From Mucisphaera sp965279675 (GTDB taxonomy: Bacteria > Planctomycetota > Phycisphaerae > Phycisphaerales > Phycisphaeraceae): DNA of 64,000 bases. The translations under genes were made by a program, and so were the position numbers. Positions 49,243 to 58,228 of the stretch are shown here, piece after piece. The notes under the pieces were generated by a model. The model was not told the DNA's origin. It worked only from the letters and a program-made list of their open reading frames with translations, and searched no databases. Position 1 is the first letter of the stretch, and the number at the start of each line of letters is the position of its first letter. The stretch lies in assembly GCF_965279675.1 (NCBI RefSeq), contig NZ_CBDIIJ010000002.1, positions 2,418,001 to 2,482,000 of the forward strand, in the 5' to 3' direction.

Positions 49243-50832
49243 CTACCCGAGCCGGTCCGTTGAAACGTGGTACTGCGGGTCCTCCGAGTAATTCACTTCG
49301 ACAAACTCCGCCGCCTTATCCAGCAGGTCGCGGCACTCCGGGCTCAGGTGCGTCAGGTGCAGCCGCTTGCCCGCCGCCTTATACCGCGTCGCCAACGCGT
49401 TGATCGCCTCCAGCCCCGACTGATCCGCCACCCGTGTGTAGTAGAAGTCAATCACCACATCCTCAGGGTCGTTCGCCGGATCAAACAGATCCCGGAAGCG
49501 CGTGACCGACCCGAAAAAAAGCGGCCCGTGCAGCTGATAGATCTTGCTGCCGTACTCGTTGTGCTTGATGTCCGCCGCCAGGTACGTCGCCTGCTGCCAG
49601 GCAAACACCAGCGCCGCGATAATCACGCCGATAAACACCGCCAGTGCCAGGTTGTGCAGAAACACGGTGACCCCCGTCACCACGACCATCACAAACAGAT
49701 CGCTCCAAGGCACCTTCTTCCACATCCGCAGGCTGGCCCACTCGAACGTGCCGATCACCACCATGAACATCACCCCGACCAGCGCCGCCATCGGGATCAC
49801 CTCGATTACCGGCGAGAGAAACATGATGAATACCAGCAGAAACAAAGCCGCCGAGATACCCGACAGCCGCTTGCGCCCGCCCGAGTTCACGTTGATCAAG
49901 CTTTGTCCGATCATCGCGCACCCGCCCATCCCCCCAAACATACCGGTCGCGATATTCGCCACGCCCTGACCCACACACTCGCGATTTCCGCGCCCACGCG
50001 TCTCGGTGATCTCATCGATCAGGCTCATCGTCATGAGCGACTCGATCAGCCCCACCGCCGCCAGAATCAGCGAGTAGGGCAGGATGATCCAAAGCGTCTC
50101 AAGCGTCAGCAAAGATCCCCACGTCATCGGATCGACCGGGAACTCAAAGGCCGGGAACCCGCCCTTGATCGATCCCGCCAGGTCGTACACCGTCCGCGTC
50201 TCTTGCCCGAACATCGGCAGCAGGTAGGTCGCGATGAGCGTCACCGTCACAATCCCCGCCAGCGTCGCAGGAATCACCCGGGTGAACTTTGGCAGCAACC
50301 AGATGATCGCCATCGTCAAAAACGTGAGCCCGAGCATCACCAACAGGGGGGTGCCGCTCATCCAGGTGCTCGCCGCGTGGCCGTGGTCGTCGACCACCCC
50401 TCCTTCAACCGGCACCTTGAAGCTCTCCAGCTGCGCCATAAAAATCACGATCGCCAGCCCGTTCACAAACCCAAGCATCACCGGATGCGGAACCAGCCGG
50501 ATGAACTTGCCCATCCGCAGCATCCCGACGCCGATCTGGATGATGCCCATCAACACCACCGCCGGGAAGACGTACTCGGCCCCATGATCCCGCACCAGCG
50601 AGACGATCACCACCGCCAAGGCCCCGGTCGCCCCCGAAATCATCCCGGGCCGCCCGCCAATCGCCGCCGTAATCAGCCCGACCATGAACGCCGCATACAA
50701 ACCGGTTAGCGGCGCCAGTCCGGCGATCAGCGCAAACGCCACCGCCTCCGGCACCATCGCCAACGCCACGGTCAGACCCGACAGCAGGTCGTCCTTGACG
50801 CCCGCCGTCCGCTTCACAAAAAAGTTAATCAT
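49243..50832 (-). CDS. SulP family anion transporter with STAS domain
   Basis: The 529-residue protein has ten to fourteen membrane helices with the SulP signatures LSGLTVALAMVPEAVAFAL, GLYAAFMVGLITAAIGGRPGMISGATGA and GGCAMIGQSLINVNSGGRKRLSG. The C-terminal STAS domain (about 425-520) includes VVIDFYYTRVADQSGLEAI. SulP members carry sulfate or bicarbonate (BicA-like) with Na+ or H+. Ion choice cannot be read from sequence. Sulfate would suit the sulfotransferase locus; bicarbonate would make a second carbon uptake route beside SbtA. It converges on the flavodoxin-family gene. Confidence 0.9.
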   Translation of the reverse strand: MINFFVKRTAGVKDDLLSGLTVALAMVPEAVAFALIAGLAPLTGLYAAFMVGLITAAIGGRPGMISGATGALAVVIVSLVRDHGAEYVFPAVVLMGIIQIGVGMLRMGKFIRLVPHPVMLGFVNGLAIVIFMAQLESFKVPVEGGVVDDHGHAASTWMSGTPLLVMLGLTFLTMAIIWLLPKFTRVIPATLAGIVTVTLIATYLLPMFGQETRTVYDLAGSIKGGFPAFEFPVDPMTWGSLLTLETLWIILPYSLILAAVGLIESLMTMSLIDEITETRGRGNRECVGQGVANIATGMFGGMGGCAMIGQSLINVNSGGRKRLSGISAALFLLVFIMFLSPVIEVIPMAALVGVMFMVVIGTFEWASLRMWKKVPWSDLFVMVVVTGVTVFLHNLALAVFIGVIIAALVFAWQQATYLAADIKHNEYGSKIYQLHGPLFFGSVTRFRDLFDPANDPEDVVIDFYYTRVADQSGLEAINALATRYKAAGKRLHLTHLSPECRDLLDKAAEFVEVNYSEDPQYHVSTDRLG

Positions 50833-50950
50833 CGATACCCAACCCGCCCGCTGGCGGGCATGTCATCGTCACTGGCTCATCGGTGGAATCAGGCCCGGTG
50901 CCCGGACGGGCGGCAGGTGCAGGCCTGCCAGAGCATCAACTCTGAACCAC

Positions 50951-51011
50951 AAAACCTAACGACCCGGATAGGTTTTGCCAAACGCACGCAGGCTCGGAGC
51001 CTTGAGCCTGC
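50951..51011 (-). terminator. Two hairpins downstream of the PEP-CTERM gene
   Basis: GCAGGCTC/GAGCCTGC (50988-51011) and AAAACCTA/TAGGTTTT (50951-50976) are perfect 8-bp inverted repeats just after the stop at 51020. The second ends in TTTT on the minus strand. Together they probably end the PEP-CTERM gene transcript. Confidence 0.6.
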
Positions 51012-51019
51012 GAATGAAC

Positions 51020-51652
51020 TCAACGAGACCGACGGCCAAGCAGCAGCCCGCCAAGGGCCAACAGCGACATCGAAGCCGGCTCGGGCACCGCGAAGGCCAC
51101 CTCACCGAAGCCCGTGTATTGCACGCTGTTCTCAGGCACCTGCAACTGCTGCTGGGTTTCACGGATCGTGAACCGGACACGCTGCACATCGCTCATCACC
51201 GGAAAACTGAAAACCTGAGCCGTCGCGGTCTCGCCGAGGGCCGTCAGGCCCAGCAGCTCGGAGATCAACACGTCCCCGCTGTCATAGAAGGCCAGATCAA
51301 ACTTCGTAACCTCATAATCATCGTTCGACGCAACCCCGTTTGATCGGTGATTCCAGAGATAGAAAACCCCGATCGCCTTCGGGTCATCGAAGAAGAAGTC
51401 AGCAAACTCGCCCACGGTTTCGCGATTGCGCGTGGTCCAGTGGTTGTTCGCAACGTACGTCGCGTGAGCGTCAGCCGCTGTGAAGCCGACCGGCAGCCCC
51501 GAGCCATCGATGGCATTACCGATGTCATAGCTCCCGCTGAATTCAGAGCTGGCCGTGGCCGAATCAGGCTGGAACAAGGCTGCCTGAGCATCCTTTACGA
51601 GATAGCCACTCATCCCAATAGCCGCCAACGCACAGAAAGCCAGTGATCGCAT
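51020..51652 (-). CDS. PEP-CTERM sorting-domain protein, discoidin-like
   Basis: ATG with GGAG six bases upstream; a TTG four codons earlier lacks that support. The 210-residue protein has a signal peptide (residues 1-25, ending KDAQA). A single beta-sandwich domain follows with GSYDIGNAIDGSGLPVGFTAAD and TTRNRETVGEFADFFFDDP, a pattern seen in F5/8 (discoidin) carbohydrate-binding-like domains. The tail VPEPASMSLLALGGLLLGRR is a canonical PEP-CTERM signal. It should be processed by an exosortase and attached to the outer surface or matrix. The exosortase gene is not in this window. Confidence 0.9.
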   Translation of the reverse strand: MRSLAFCALAAIGMSGYLVKDAQAALFQPDSATASSEFSGSYDIGNAIDGSGLPVGFTAADAHATYVANNHWTTRNRETVGEFADFFFDDPKAIGVFYLWNHRSNGVASNDDYEVTKFDLAFYDSGDVLISELLGLTALGETATAQVFSFPVMSDVQRVRFTIRETQQQLQVPENSVQYTGFGEVAFAVPEPASMSLLALGGLLLGRRSR

Positions 51653-51747
51653 CCCAATCTCCAATGCCAGATATCTATGGGGATCTAAACAGACACAGTC
51701 TTAGCAATCATGCCTCACGCTGGCGTAATAGCAAAAAAAACGCGCGA

Positions 51748-52746
51748 TTAGCCTGTTGCCACTTCCCCCACCGCCCGCAGCCGCTGATACCGCTTGGCCA
51801 TCAGATTATCTATCTTAAACCGCTTCAGTTCCCGCAGAGCCTGCGTCAGGTAAGCCTCCACAGCCACCGCCGCTGTCGCCGGGTCCCGGTGAGCCCCACC
51901 CAGCGGCTCCTCGATCACCTCATCGATCGTGCCAAGCGACACATTGTCCGTTGCCGTCAGCTTCAGCGCCTCAGCCGCCGCCGCATTTGTCTCGGGATTC
52001 GCCTTCTTCCAGAGAATCGCCGCACAACCCTCGGGCGAGATCACCGTGTACCACGAGAACTGCATCATCGCGATCCGGTCCGCCACCCCGATCCCCAGCG
52101 CCCCGCCCGATGCCCCCTCACCGATCACCACCGCCACGATCGGCGTCCGGAGCCGCGCCATCTCACGCAGGTTCTCCGCGATCGCCTGAGCCTGACCCCG
52201 CTCCTCCGCTCCAATCCCGGGATACGCGCCAGGTGTATCGATCAGGAACACCACAGGGAGATGAAACTTCTCCGCCAGTGTCATCGCCCGCAAAGCCTTG
52301 CGATACCCCTCGGGATGCGCACACCCAAAGTGACACGCCACCTTCTCCTTGGTGTCCTTGCCCTTCCGGTGCCCGATGATCATCGCCTTGTGCTGCCCGA
52401 TACGACCGAACCCCGCCATGATCGCCGGGTCATCCCCAAACCGCCGGTCGCCATGGATCTCCGCGTAGTCCTTCACAAACGCCTGAATGTAATCCACGCT
52501 CTGCGGGCGGCTCGGATGCCGAGCCACCTTCACCGTGTTCCAGGCACTCAGTTTGGTGTAGACCTTCTTCAGCATCGCCTGGTGCGACTGCCGGACATGC
52601 CGGACCTCAGTGGACAGATCAACACCCGCCGAGCCATCAGGCCCGCTACCCGCCGCTTCGAGTTCGGCGATCTGCCGCTCAAGCGCGATAATCGGGCGTT
52701 CAAAATCGAGTTCGTACAAACCGTTGGTCGAGGGAGCCTGTGCCAT
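51748..52746 (-). CDS. accA: Acetyl-CoA carboxylase carboxyltransferase subunit alpha
   Basis: The 332-residue protein begins with the usual helix (LDFERPIIALERQIAELE). It has GRIGQHKAMIIGHRKGKDTKEK, CAHPEGYRKALRAM, LIDTPGAYPGIGAEERGQ and IGEGASGGALGIGVADRI, the oxyanion-hole and CoA-binding parts of the carboxyltransferase. With AccD it moves carboxylate from biotin to acetyl-CoA to start fatty acid synthesis. accD is not adjacent. A TAGAAT nine bases above the ATG may be its -10, implying a very short leader. Confidence 0.96.
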   Translation of the reverse strand: MAQAPSTNGLYELDFERPIIALERQIAELEAAGSGPDGSAGVDLSTEVRHVRQSHQAMLKKVYTKLSAWNTVKVARHPSRPQSVDYIQAFVKDYAEIHGDRRFGDDPAIMAGFGRIGQHKAMIIGHRKGKDTKEKVACHFGCAHPEGYRKALRAMTLAEKFHLPVVFLIDTPGAYPGIGAEERGQAQAIAENLREMARLRTPIVAVVIGEGASGGALGIGVADRIAMMQFSWYTVISPEGCAAILWKKANPETNAAAAEALKLTATDNVSLGTIDEVIEEPLGGAHRDPATAAVAVEAYLTQALRELKRFKIDNLMAKRYQRLRAVGEVATG

Positions 52747-52820
52747 AAGCTGCTGATTCTACAGGTCTCGCGGCACTCGCGGAAACCCGGTACCGTGACC
52801 GCTCACACGGAGCCCCCCAG

Positions 52821-53675
52821 ATGCTCGAAGGCATCGAAAAACTGGTCATCATCGGCACCGGCCTGCTCGGAGCCAGCCTCGGCCTCTCGCTCAAGGCCTC
52901 AGGCTATACAGGCCGCATCATCGGCGTCGCCAGACGCCCGGAAGTCGCCCAGACCGCCATGGATCTCGGCACCGTCGACGAAACCAGCCTCGACCCTCCA
53001 TCCGCCGCCTCCGATGCCGACCTGATCGTCGTCGCCGTGCCCCTCGGCGCCTTCGCCAGCGTCTTTCAGGCCATCGCCGACACCCCTGCCGTTATCACCG
53101 ACGTCGGCTCCACCAAAGCCAGCGTTGTCCAACTCGCCCAGGAGCATCTTTCCCAGCCGGATCGCTTCGTCGGCGCGCACCCCATGGCCGGCAGCGAACA
53201 GCAGGGCCCCGAAGCCGCCACCGCCGACCTCCTCGCCGGCAAGCCCTGCATCCTTACCCCCGCAGACAACGCCGACGCCAACGCCATCACACTGGTCGAA
53301 GCCCTCTGGTCCGCCGTCGACATGTCGCTCATCCGCATGGACCCCGAAGAGCACGACCAGAAGATGGCCGCCGTCAGCCACCTCCCGCACCTCGCCGCCG
53401 TCGCCCTGATCAACCTCGTCGCCGAACTAGGCGGATGGGAAGTCGCCTCCACCGGACTCCGCGACACCACGCGCCTCGCCAGCAGCAACCCACCCATGCG
53501 CGCCGACATCATCCACGAGAACCACCGCGCCCTCGTCCCCGTGCTCCGTGCCTACGCCAATCGCATCCAGCAGCAGGCCGACCTCATCGAAACCGACAGC
53601 CGCCCGCCGATCCTCTCACTCCTCGATAACGCCAAACAGCAACGCGATACCTGGATCGAATCCCGAGAGTCCTAA
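52821..53675 (+). CDS. tyrA: Prephenate dehydrogenase
   Basis: The 284-residue protein has an N-terminal NAD(P) Rossmann fold (LVIIGTGLLGASLGLSLKASG), VVAVPLGAF, DVGSTKASVV, the prephenate-binding HPMAGSEQQGPEAA and SHLPHLAAVALINLV, with a helical dimer domain after that. It oxidatively decarboxylates prephenate (or arogenate) to the tyrosine precursor. No chorismate mutase or ACT domain is present. proC follows after two bases, so these form an amino-acid unit with coupled expression. Confidence 0.93.
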   Translation: MLEGIEKLVIIGTGLLGASLGLSLKASGYTGRIIGVARRPEVAQTAMDLGTVDETSLDPPSAASDADLIVVAVPLGAFASVFQAIADTPAVITDVGSTKASVVQLAQEHLSQPDRFVGAHPMAGSEQQGPEAATADLLAGKPCILTPADNADANAITLVEALWSAVDMSLIRMDPEEHDQKMAAVSHLPHLAAVALINLVAELGGWEVASTGLRDTTRLASSNPPMRADIIHENHRALVPVLRAYANRIQQQADLIETDSRPPILSLLDNAKQQRDTWIESRES

Positions 53676-53677
53676 CC

Positions 53678-54478
53678 ATGCCCAGTCACCGCATCGGCTT
53701 CATCGGAGCCGGGAACATGGCCGAAGCCATCGCCCGCAGCGCGATCGCCGCCAACCTCCTCAAGCCCGATCAGATCGCCGCCGCCGACCCCTCCCCCGAA
53801 CGGCTCGCGGTCTTCGCATCGTTCGGCATCGCCACCTACACCACCAACGCAGACCTCCTCGCCAACTGCGAGCAGATCATCCTCGCCATCAAGCCCCAGG
53901 TGCTTGAGAAGATCGCCGCCGACCTCCAGCCTCTCCGCGACGATCAGATCCTCATCTCCATCATGGCCGGCATGTCCACCACGAAAATCGCAGCGACCCT
54001 CGGCAGGCCCGCCCGCATCGTCCGAGTGATGCCCAACACCCCCGTGATGATCGCCCGCGGCATGGCCGGCATCTGCATCGGCAGCGCCGCCGAGCCGGGT
54101 GACGAAGACCTTTCTGTCGCGCTCTTCGAAGCCGGCGGCGAAGTTGTCCGCGTCGACGAGGAGCACATGGACGCCATCACCGCCGTCTCCGGCTCGGGCC
54201 CCGCCTATCTCTTCTATCTCGCCGAAGCCATGACCGCCGCCGCCGCCGAGATCGGCCTGGGCGAGCACGCCGACAAACTCGTCCGCCAGACCCTGTTGGG
54301 CGCCGCCGAGCTGCTGGCCCAATCCGAAGAACCCCCCGCCGAACTCCGCCGCCGCGTCACCAGCCCCGGCGGGACCACCGCCGCCGCCATCGATACCCTC
54401 GACCAAGAACAGACCACCAAAGCCGTCATCAAAGCCATCACCGCCGCCCGCGACCGCGGCCGCGAACTCGGTGCCTGA
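53678..54478 (+). CDS. proC: Pyrroline-5-carboxylate reductase
   Basis: The 266-residue protein begins RIGFIGAGNMAEAIARSAI, the NAD(P)-binding motif. It contains ILAIKPQVLEKIAADL, SIMAGMST, RVMPNTPVMIARGMAGI and the signature SPGGTTAAAIDTL near the C-terminus. It performs the last step of proline synthesis. The gene lies two bases after tyrA on the same strand. Confidence 0.96.
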   Translation: MPSHRIGFIGAGNMAEAIARSAIAANLLKPDQIAAADPSPERLAVFASFGIATYTTNADLLANCEQIILAIKPQVLEKIAADLQPLRDDQILISIMAGMSTTKIAATLGRPARIVRVMPNTPVMIARGMAGICIGSAAEPGDEDLSVALFEAGGEVVRVDEEHMDAITAVSGSGPAYLFYLAEAMTAAAAEIGLGEHADKLVRQTLLGAAELLAQSEEPPAELRRRVTSPGGTTAAAIDTLDQEQTTKAVIKAITAARDRGRELGA

Positions 54479-54612
54479 TCCTGGAATGATTCAAGACGCT
54501 CACTGGTTTGCCCTTAGCACCAACAGGGCATCGACCCGCCCGACATGATCGCCAACCATCCACGACAATCTCGATCTGCCTCACTACCAGCACCAACCAA
54601 GGAATAACTCCG

Positions 54613-55086
54613 ATGAGCAAGTCCACCACCGGCGTCGAATTCACACTCATGCTCAACCGCGCCGCCGTCGGCCTCTACTTCCTGCTCGCAGGCTGGTTCA
54701 AAGTCATGGGAGAGATCAACAACGGCGTCGGCCACTTCTTCGAAACCTCCTTCAAAGGCCTCCAGCCCGCCTGGCTGCCCGACTTCTTTGGCTACCCCTA
54801 CGCCATCGCCCTTCCCTGGGCCGAAGTCGTCATCGGCGCTACGCTCACCCTCGGCCTCTTCACAAGGATCTCCGCCGCACTCACCTGGCTCATGCTCCTG
54901 AGCTTCACCATCGCTCTCGTCGTAGCCAGTGGTTCCCTCTCCGCCGGCACGCCCGGCCCCTGGCACCCCAACTTCTTCCTCATCCTGATCACCACCATCT
55001 TCGTGCTGACCGGTGGCGGGCGTTATTCCCTCGACGCCACCTTCCTCGGCAAGGCCGCTCACCGAGCAGCCAGCACCAAGTCGTGA
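54613..55086 (+). CDS. DoxX family membrane protein
   Basis: I use the ATG at 54613, nine bases after AAGGA, where family similarity begins. The 157-residue protein has four membrane helices, with LMLNRAAVGLYFLLAGWFKVMG, PWAEVVIGATLTLGLFTRIS and NFFLILITTIFVLTGGGRYSLD, the DoxX pattern. Such proteins are linked to redox and thiosulfate metabolism or oxidative stress in other bacteria, but most have no proven role. The next gene overlaps its stop (GTGA). Confidence 0.85.
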   Translation: MSKSTTGVEFTLMLNRAAVGLYFLLAGWFKVMGEINNGVGHFFETSFKGLQPAWLPDFFGYPYAIALPWAEVVIGATLTLGLFTRISAALTWLMLLSFTIALVVASGSLSAGTPGPWHPNFFLILITTIFVLTGGGRYSLDATFLGKAAHRAASTKS

Positions 55087-55649
55087 CCGGAACCTCCGCC
55101 GAGCACCATCCACCCTCCCCGCCCGAGCGATCCCTCTGGCGGGGAGGCCCCTCACAGGTGCTCAACCTGCACATCTACTTGATCGACGCCGCCATCGGCT
55201 TAGCCATCATCGCCGGCAGCCTCGTGATCCAACTTAATACCGAGGACAGCCGGATCGGTGTCTACATCGCAGGGCTCGCTCTCTTACCCGCCCTCCACGC
55301 TCTCTGGCGATGGATCGAACTCGCCTGCCGCGCGATCGAAGTCTCCAGCCAACGCATCGAACTCAGCACCGGCGTCTTCTCCCGAGTCACCGACGACCTC
55401 GAGCTCTACCGCGTCCGCGACCTCACCATCCGCCAGCCCCTGGTCCACCGGCTCTTCGGCCTGGGCGACATCGTCATGGAAACCTCCGACCGCACCCACC
55501 CCACGATGATCCTCGCCGGTATCCACCAACCCCGAGAGCTCCGCGACCTCATCCGCGAGAATGTTGAGGAACGCCGACGCGTCACCCGCACCCGCGAAGT
55601 CGATTTCGATGGCGGCGACCCGACCGACGCCGATACCATCGATCCATGA
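55083..55649 (+). CDS. Membrane protein with bacterial PH (YdbS-like) domain
   Basis: GTG start overlapping the DoxX stop by four bases. The 188-residue protein has a pair of membrane helices at about 28-70 (LIDAAIGLAIIAGSLVIQL and IAGLALLPALHALW). A PH-like domain follows at about 75-155: ACRAIEVSSQRIELSTGVFSR, then DDLELYRVRDLTIRQPLVHRLFGLGDIVMET, the characteristic run of bPH2/YdbS. Function is unknown. Its end overlaps the methyltransferase start (ATGA), so DoxX, PH and methyltransferase form a tight block. Confidence 0.8.
   Translation: MTGTSAEHHPPSPPERSLWRGGPSQVLNLHIYLIDAAIGLAIIAGSLVIQLNTEDSRIGVYIAGLALLPALHALWRWIELACRAIEVSSQRIELSTGVFSRVTDDLELYRVRDLTIRQPLVHRLFGLGDIVMETSDRTHPTMILAGIHQPRELRDLIRENVEERRRVTRTREVDFDGGDPTDADTIDP
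55634..55639 (+). promoter_or_regulatory. TANNNT -10-like hexamer before the methyltransferase gene
   Basis: TACCAT ends six bases before the ATG at 55646. It lies inside the preceding gene, so chance or an internal leaderless promoter are both possible. Confidence 0.3.
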
Positions 55650-56353
55650 CCAAAACATTCGATCCGATCGCCGAGTTCCGCAAGCCCGAAGCCCTGCGCC
55701 TCAACAGCCGCCGGCTCGAACACCTCGCCACCCTCGGCCTCGACCTTCACCACAAAACCATCCTCGAGGTCGGAGCCGGCATCGGCGAGCTCACCCACTT
55801 CTGGCTCGACCGCGGCGCCACCATCACCTCCCTCGAACCCCGCGCCGACAACGCCACCGTCTACCGCGAGCGCTACGCCAGCGAGCCCCGCGCCAGCCTT
55901 CTCCAGGCCGACCTCGACCAGCCCCCGCAGCACGACACCAACTACGACATCGTCTTTGCCTATGGCGTCCTCTATCACCTCGCCAACCCCGAACCCGCCA
56001 TCCGCTGGCTCGCCGACCACTGCACCGGCCAGCTCATCCTCTCGACCTGCATCTCCCTTGGCGACGACGACCGTTGCGACACCGCCCCCGAGTACGCCAA
56101 CTGCCCCTCCCAGGCCGTCAGCGGTTCCGGCTGCCGTCCGACCCGCCTTTGGGTCCTGAACCGACTCCGCGAAGCCTTCCCCCACGCCTACGCCACCCGC
56201 ACCCAGCCCAACCACGACGACTTCCCGCTCGACTGGTCCCACGCCGACCCCAGCCACCTGACCCGCGCGGTCTTCATCGCCTCCCGCACCAGCCTCGACG
56301 ACAAACCCAACCTCACCTCCAACCTCCTGCCCGTCCAGACCCCCTGCCCCTGA
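55646..56353 (+). CDS. Class I SAM-dependent methyltransferase
   Basis: The 235-residue protein has the SAM-binding motif ILEVGAGIGELTHFWLDRGA (about 40-58), the acidic SLEPRAD end of strand 2, LLQADLDQPP and DIVFAYGVLYHL (about 110-122), which is motif II of small-molecule methyltransferases. The substrate is not apparent. It sits between a PH-domain protein and UbiD. If UbiD acts on a quinone precursor, a methyltransferase here could serve the same pathway, but that is inference. Confidence 0.8.
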   Translation: MTKTFDPIAEFRKPEALRLNSRRLEHLATLGLDLHHKTILEVGAGIGELTHFWLDRGATITSLEPRADNATVYRERYASEPRASLLQADLDQPPQHDTNYDIVFAYGVLYHLANPEPAIRWLADHCTGQLILSTCISLGDDDRCDTAPEYANCPSQAVSGSGCRPTRLWVLNRLREAFPHAYATRTQPNHDDFPLDWSHADPSHLTRAVFIASRTSLDDKPNLTSNLLPVQTPCP

Positions 56354-56367
56354 CCCGCCTGCTCACC

Positions 56368-56373
56368 TACCAT
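56368..56373 (+). promoter_or_regulatory. -10-like hexamer of a probable leaderless ubiD mRNA
   Basis: TACCAT ends six bases before the ubiD ATG (56380). No Shine-Dalgarno is present. Confidence 0.4.
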
Positions 56374-56379
56374 CGCCAC

Positions 56380-58074
56380 ATGCCCTACGCCAACCTCCAG
56401 GACTTCCTCGCCGTCCTCGACACCGCCGGCGAACTCAAGCGCATCACACCCCCGGTCTCGCCGATCCTCGAAGTCACCGAGATCGCCGACCGCGTCAGCA
56501 AATCTCGCGCCGCCAACGCCTCCCCACACGCCCACACCTTCGACCCCGCCCAGCACGCCCTGGGCGGGCACGCGCTGCTCTTCGACAACATCGAAACCAC
56601 CGCCATGCCCCTCACCATCAACACCTTCGGCAGCTACCGCCGGATGGAGATGGCCTTCGGCTGCGAGGAAGGGGGGTTCGAGGCTCTCGCCCACAAGATC
56701 GCCGAGATCGTCAAGCCCGAGCCGCCCACCACGATCCTCTCCAAGGTCAAAAAGGGCCTGGAACTGGCCAAGATCGCGAGCCTCCCGCCCAAGATCGTCC
56801 GCTCCGGCATCTGCCAGGAAGTCGTCCGCCAAGGCGACGACATCAACCTCTTCGACCTCCCCATCATCAAGTGCTGGCCGGGCGACGGCGATCCCACCTC
56901 CTGCGGGTACCCCCTCACCCCCGAGCAGTCCGGCACCGCCCCCGGTCAGGGCCGCTACATCACCCTCGCCGGCATCTACACCATCCACCCCGACGACGCC
57001 GGCAAACCCGAAGGCGAACCCCGACCCTCGCGCAACATCGGCATGTACCGCGCCCAGCTCATCGACAAGAACCACACCGCGATGCACTGGCACATGCACC
57101 ATGACGGCGCCCGCCACTGGCGCGCCTGGAAAAAACACAACGCCAACCTCGGCACGCCCGACGCCGGGATGCCCGCCGCCATCGTCCTAGGCGGCGAGTC
57201 CGTCCTGCCCTACGCGGCCACCGCACCCCTCCCGCCCGGCATCTCCGAACTCCTCATGGCTGGCTTCCTCAACGGCGCATCGATCCCGATAGTCAGATGC
57301 AAGACCATCGACATGCACGTCCCCGCCAACGCCGAGATCGTCATCGAAGGCACCGTCTCCACCGTCGCCGGCCCCATCGGCTACGACCCCCGCGTCGTCC
57401 GGCCCGACGGCACCACCGAGCCCATCGGCCCCGGAGCCGTCTTCGAAGGACCATTCGGCGACCACACAGGCTTCTACTCCCTCCCCGACCGCTACCCCAT
57501 TTTCACCGTCACCGCCATCACCCACCGCAAGAAACCCATCTACCCCACCACCATCGTCGGCCTGCCCCCGCAGGAAGACTACTACCTCGGCAAGGCCACC
57601 GAACGCCTCTTCCTCCCGCTCCTCAAGACCCTCATCCCCGACATCGAGGATTACCACCTCCCGATGTTCGGCACCTTCCACAACTGCGCCTTCGTCAAGA
57701 TCAGCAAGTGCTACCCGCTCCAGGCCCGCCGCGTCATGCACGCCATCTGGGGTGCCGGCCAGATGGCCTGGACCAAGGCCATCGTCGTCGTCGATGAAGA
57801 CGTCGACGTCCACGACCAGGAAGCCGTGCTCTTCCACATCGCTGCCAACTGCGACCCTGGCCGCGACCTCGAAATCGTCAACGGCCCCCTCGACATCCTC
57901 GACCACGCCGCCCCCCGCCTCGCCGCCGGCCACAAAATCGGCTTCGACGCCACCAAAAAATGGCCCGGCGAAGAAGTCAACGGGCATGCGGTAAGGGATT
58001 TCCCGCCGATTCTTGAGATGAAGCAGGCGATTAGGGAGAGGGTTTCAAATCGCTGGAGTGAGTTGGGGCTGTAG
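56380..58074 (+). CDS. ubiD: UbiD family decarboxylase (prenylated-FMN dependent)
   Basis: The 564-residue protein begins YANLQDFLAVLDTAGELKRI and has the UbiD core: INTFGSYRRMEMAFG, ARHWRAWKKHNANLGTPDAG, MPAAIVLGGESVLPYAA, EIVIEGTV, EGPFGDHTGFYS with the catalytic glutamate region, and YPTTIVGLPPQEDYY. It removes a carboxyl group from an aromatic or polyprenyl acid using prenylated FMN. UbiX, which makes the cofactor, is not here. In menaquinone-using planctomycetes a role in the futalosine-type pathway is possible; ubiquinone synthesis is less likely. It starts 27 bases after the methyltransferase stop. Confidence 0.88.
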   Translation: MPYANLQDFLAVLDTAGELKRITPPVSPILEVTEIADRVSKSRAANASPHAHTFDPAQHALGGHALLFDNIETTAMPLTINTFGSYRRMEMAFGCEEGGFEALAHKIAEIVKPEPPTTILSKVKKGLELAKIASLPPKIVRSGICQEVVRQGDDINLFDLPIIKCWPGDGDPTSCGYPLTPEQSGTAPGQGRYITLAGIYTIHPDDAGKPEGEPRPSRNIGMYRAQLIDKNHTAMHWHMHHDGARHWRAWKKHNANLGTPDAGMPAAIVLGGESVLPYAATAPLPPGISELLMAGFLNGASIPIVRCKTIDMHVPANAEIVIEGTVSTVAGPIGYDPRVVRPDGTTEPIGPGAVFEGPFGDHTGFYSLPDRYPIFTVTAITHRKKPIYPTTIVGLPPQEDYYLGKATERLFLPLLKTLIPDIEDYHLPMFGTFHNCAFVKISKCYPLQARRVMHAIWGAGQMAWTKAIVVVDEDVDVHDQEAVLFHIAANCDPGRDLEIVNGPLDILDHAAPRLAAGHKIGFDATKKWPGEEVNGHAVRDFPPILEMKQAIRERVSNRWSELGL

Positions 58075-58127
58075 TAGCCTACTCTGGTATTCTCCATCTC
58101 AAAGAGATGGGAAAACCCGGGAGGCTA
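58075..58127. repeat. Nested inverted repeat after ubiD
   Basis: TAGCCT (58075-58080) pairs with AGGCTA (58122-58127), and inside CCATCTC-AAA-GAGATGG (58094-58110) forms a perfect 7-bp stem followed by GAAAAC. No T-tract is present. It marks the boundary between GC-rich ubiD and the AT-rich islet. Confidence 0.5.
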
Positions 58128-58228
58128 TTAATGGATTCTTTTCTTAGGCTAGTGCTTAATTCCGGCACGCTGGCGCTGGCGCCGGTCCACCACAGCAGTT
58201 CTTTGGCTATTAGAAAAGCAGGAGACTG

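Noticed and set aside
49267..50709. A 480-codon open frame on the plus strand
   Set aside because: Antisense to the SulP transporter; Arg/His/Gln-rich product is a composition artefact.
56188..57138. A 316-codon minus-strand open frame opposite ubiD
   Set aside because: Gly/Val/Asp-rich mirror of the UbiD coding sequence.
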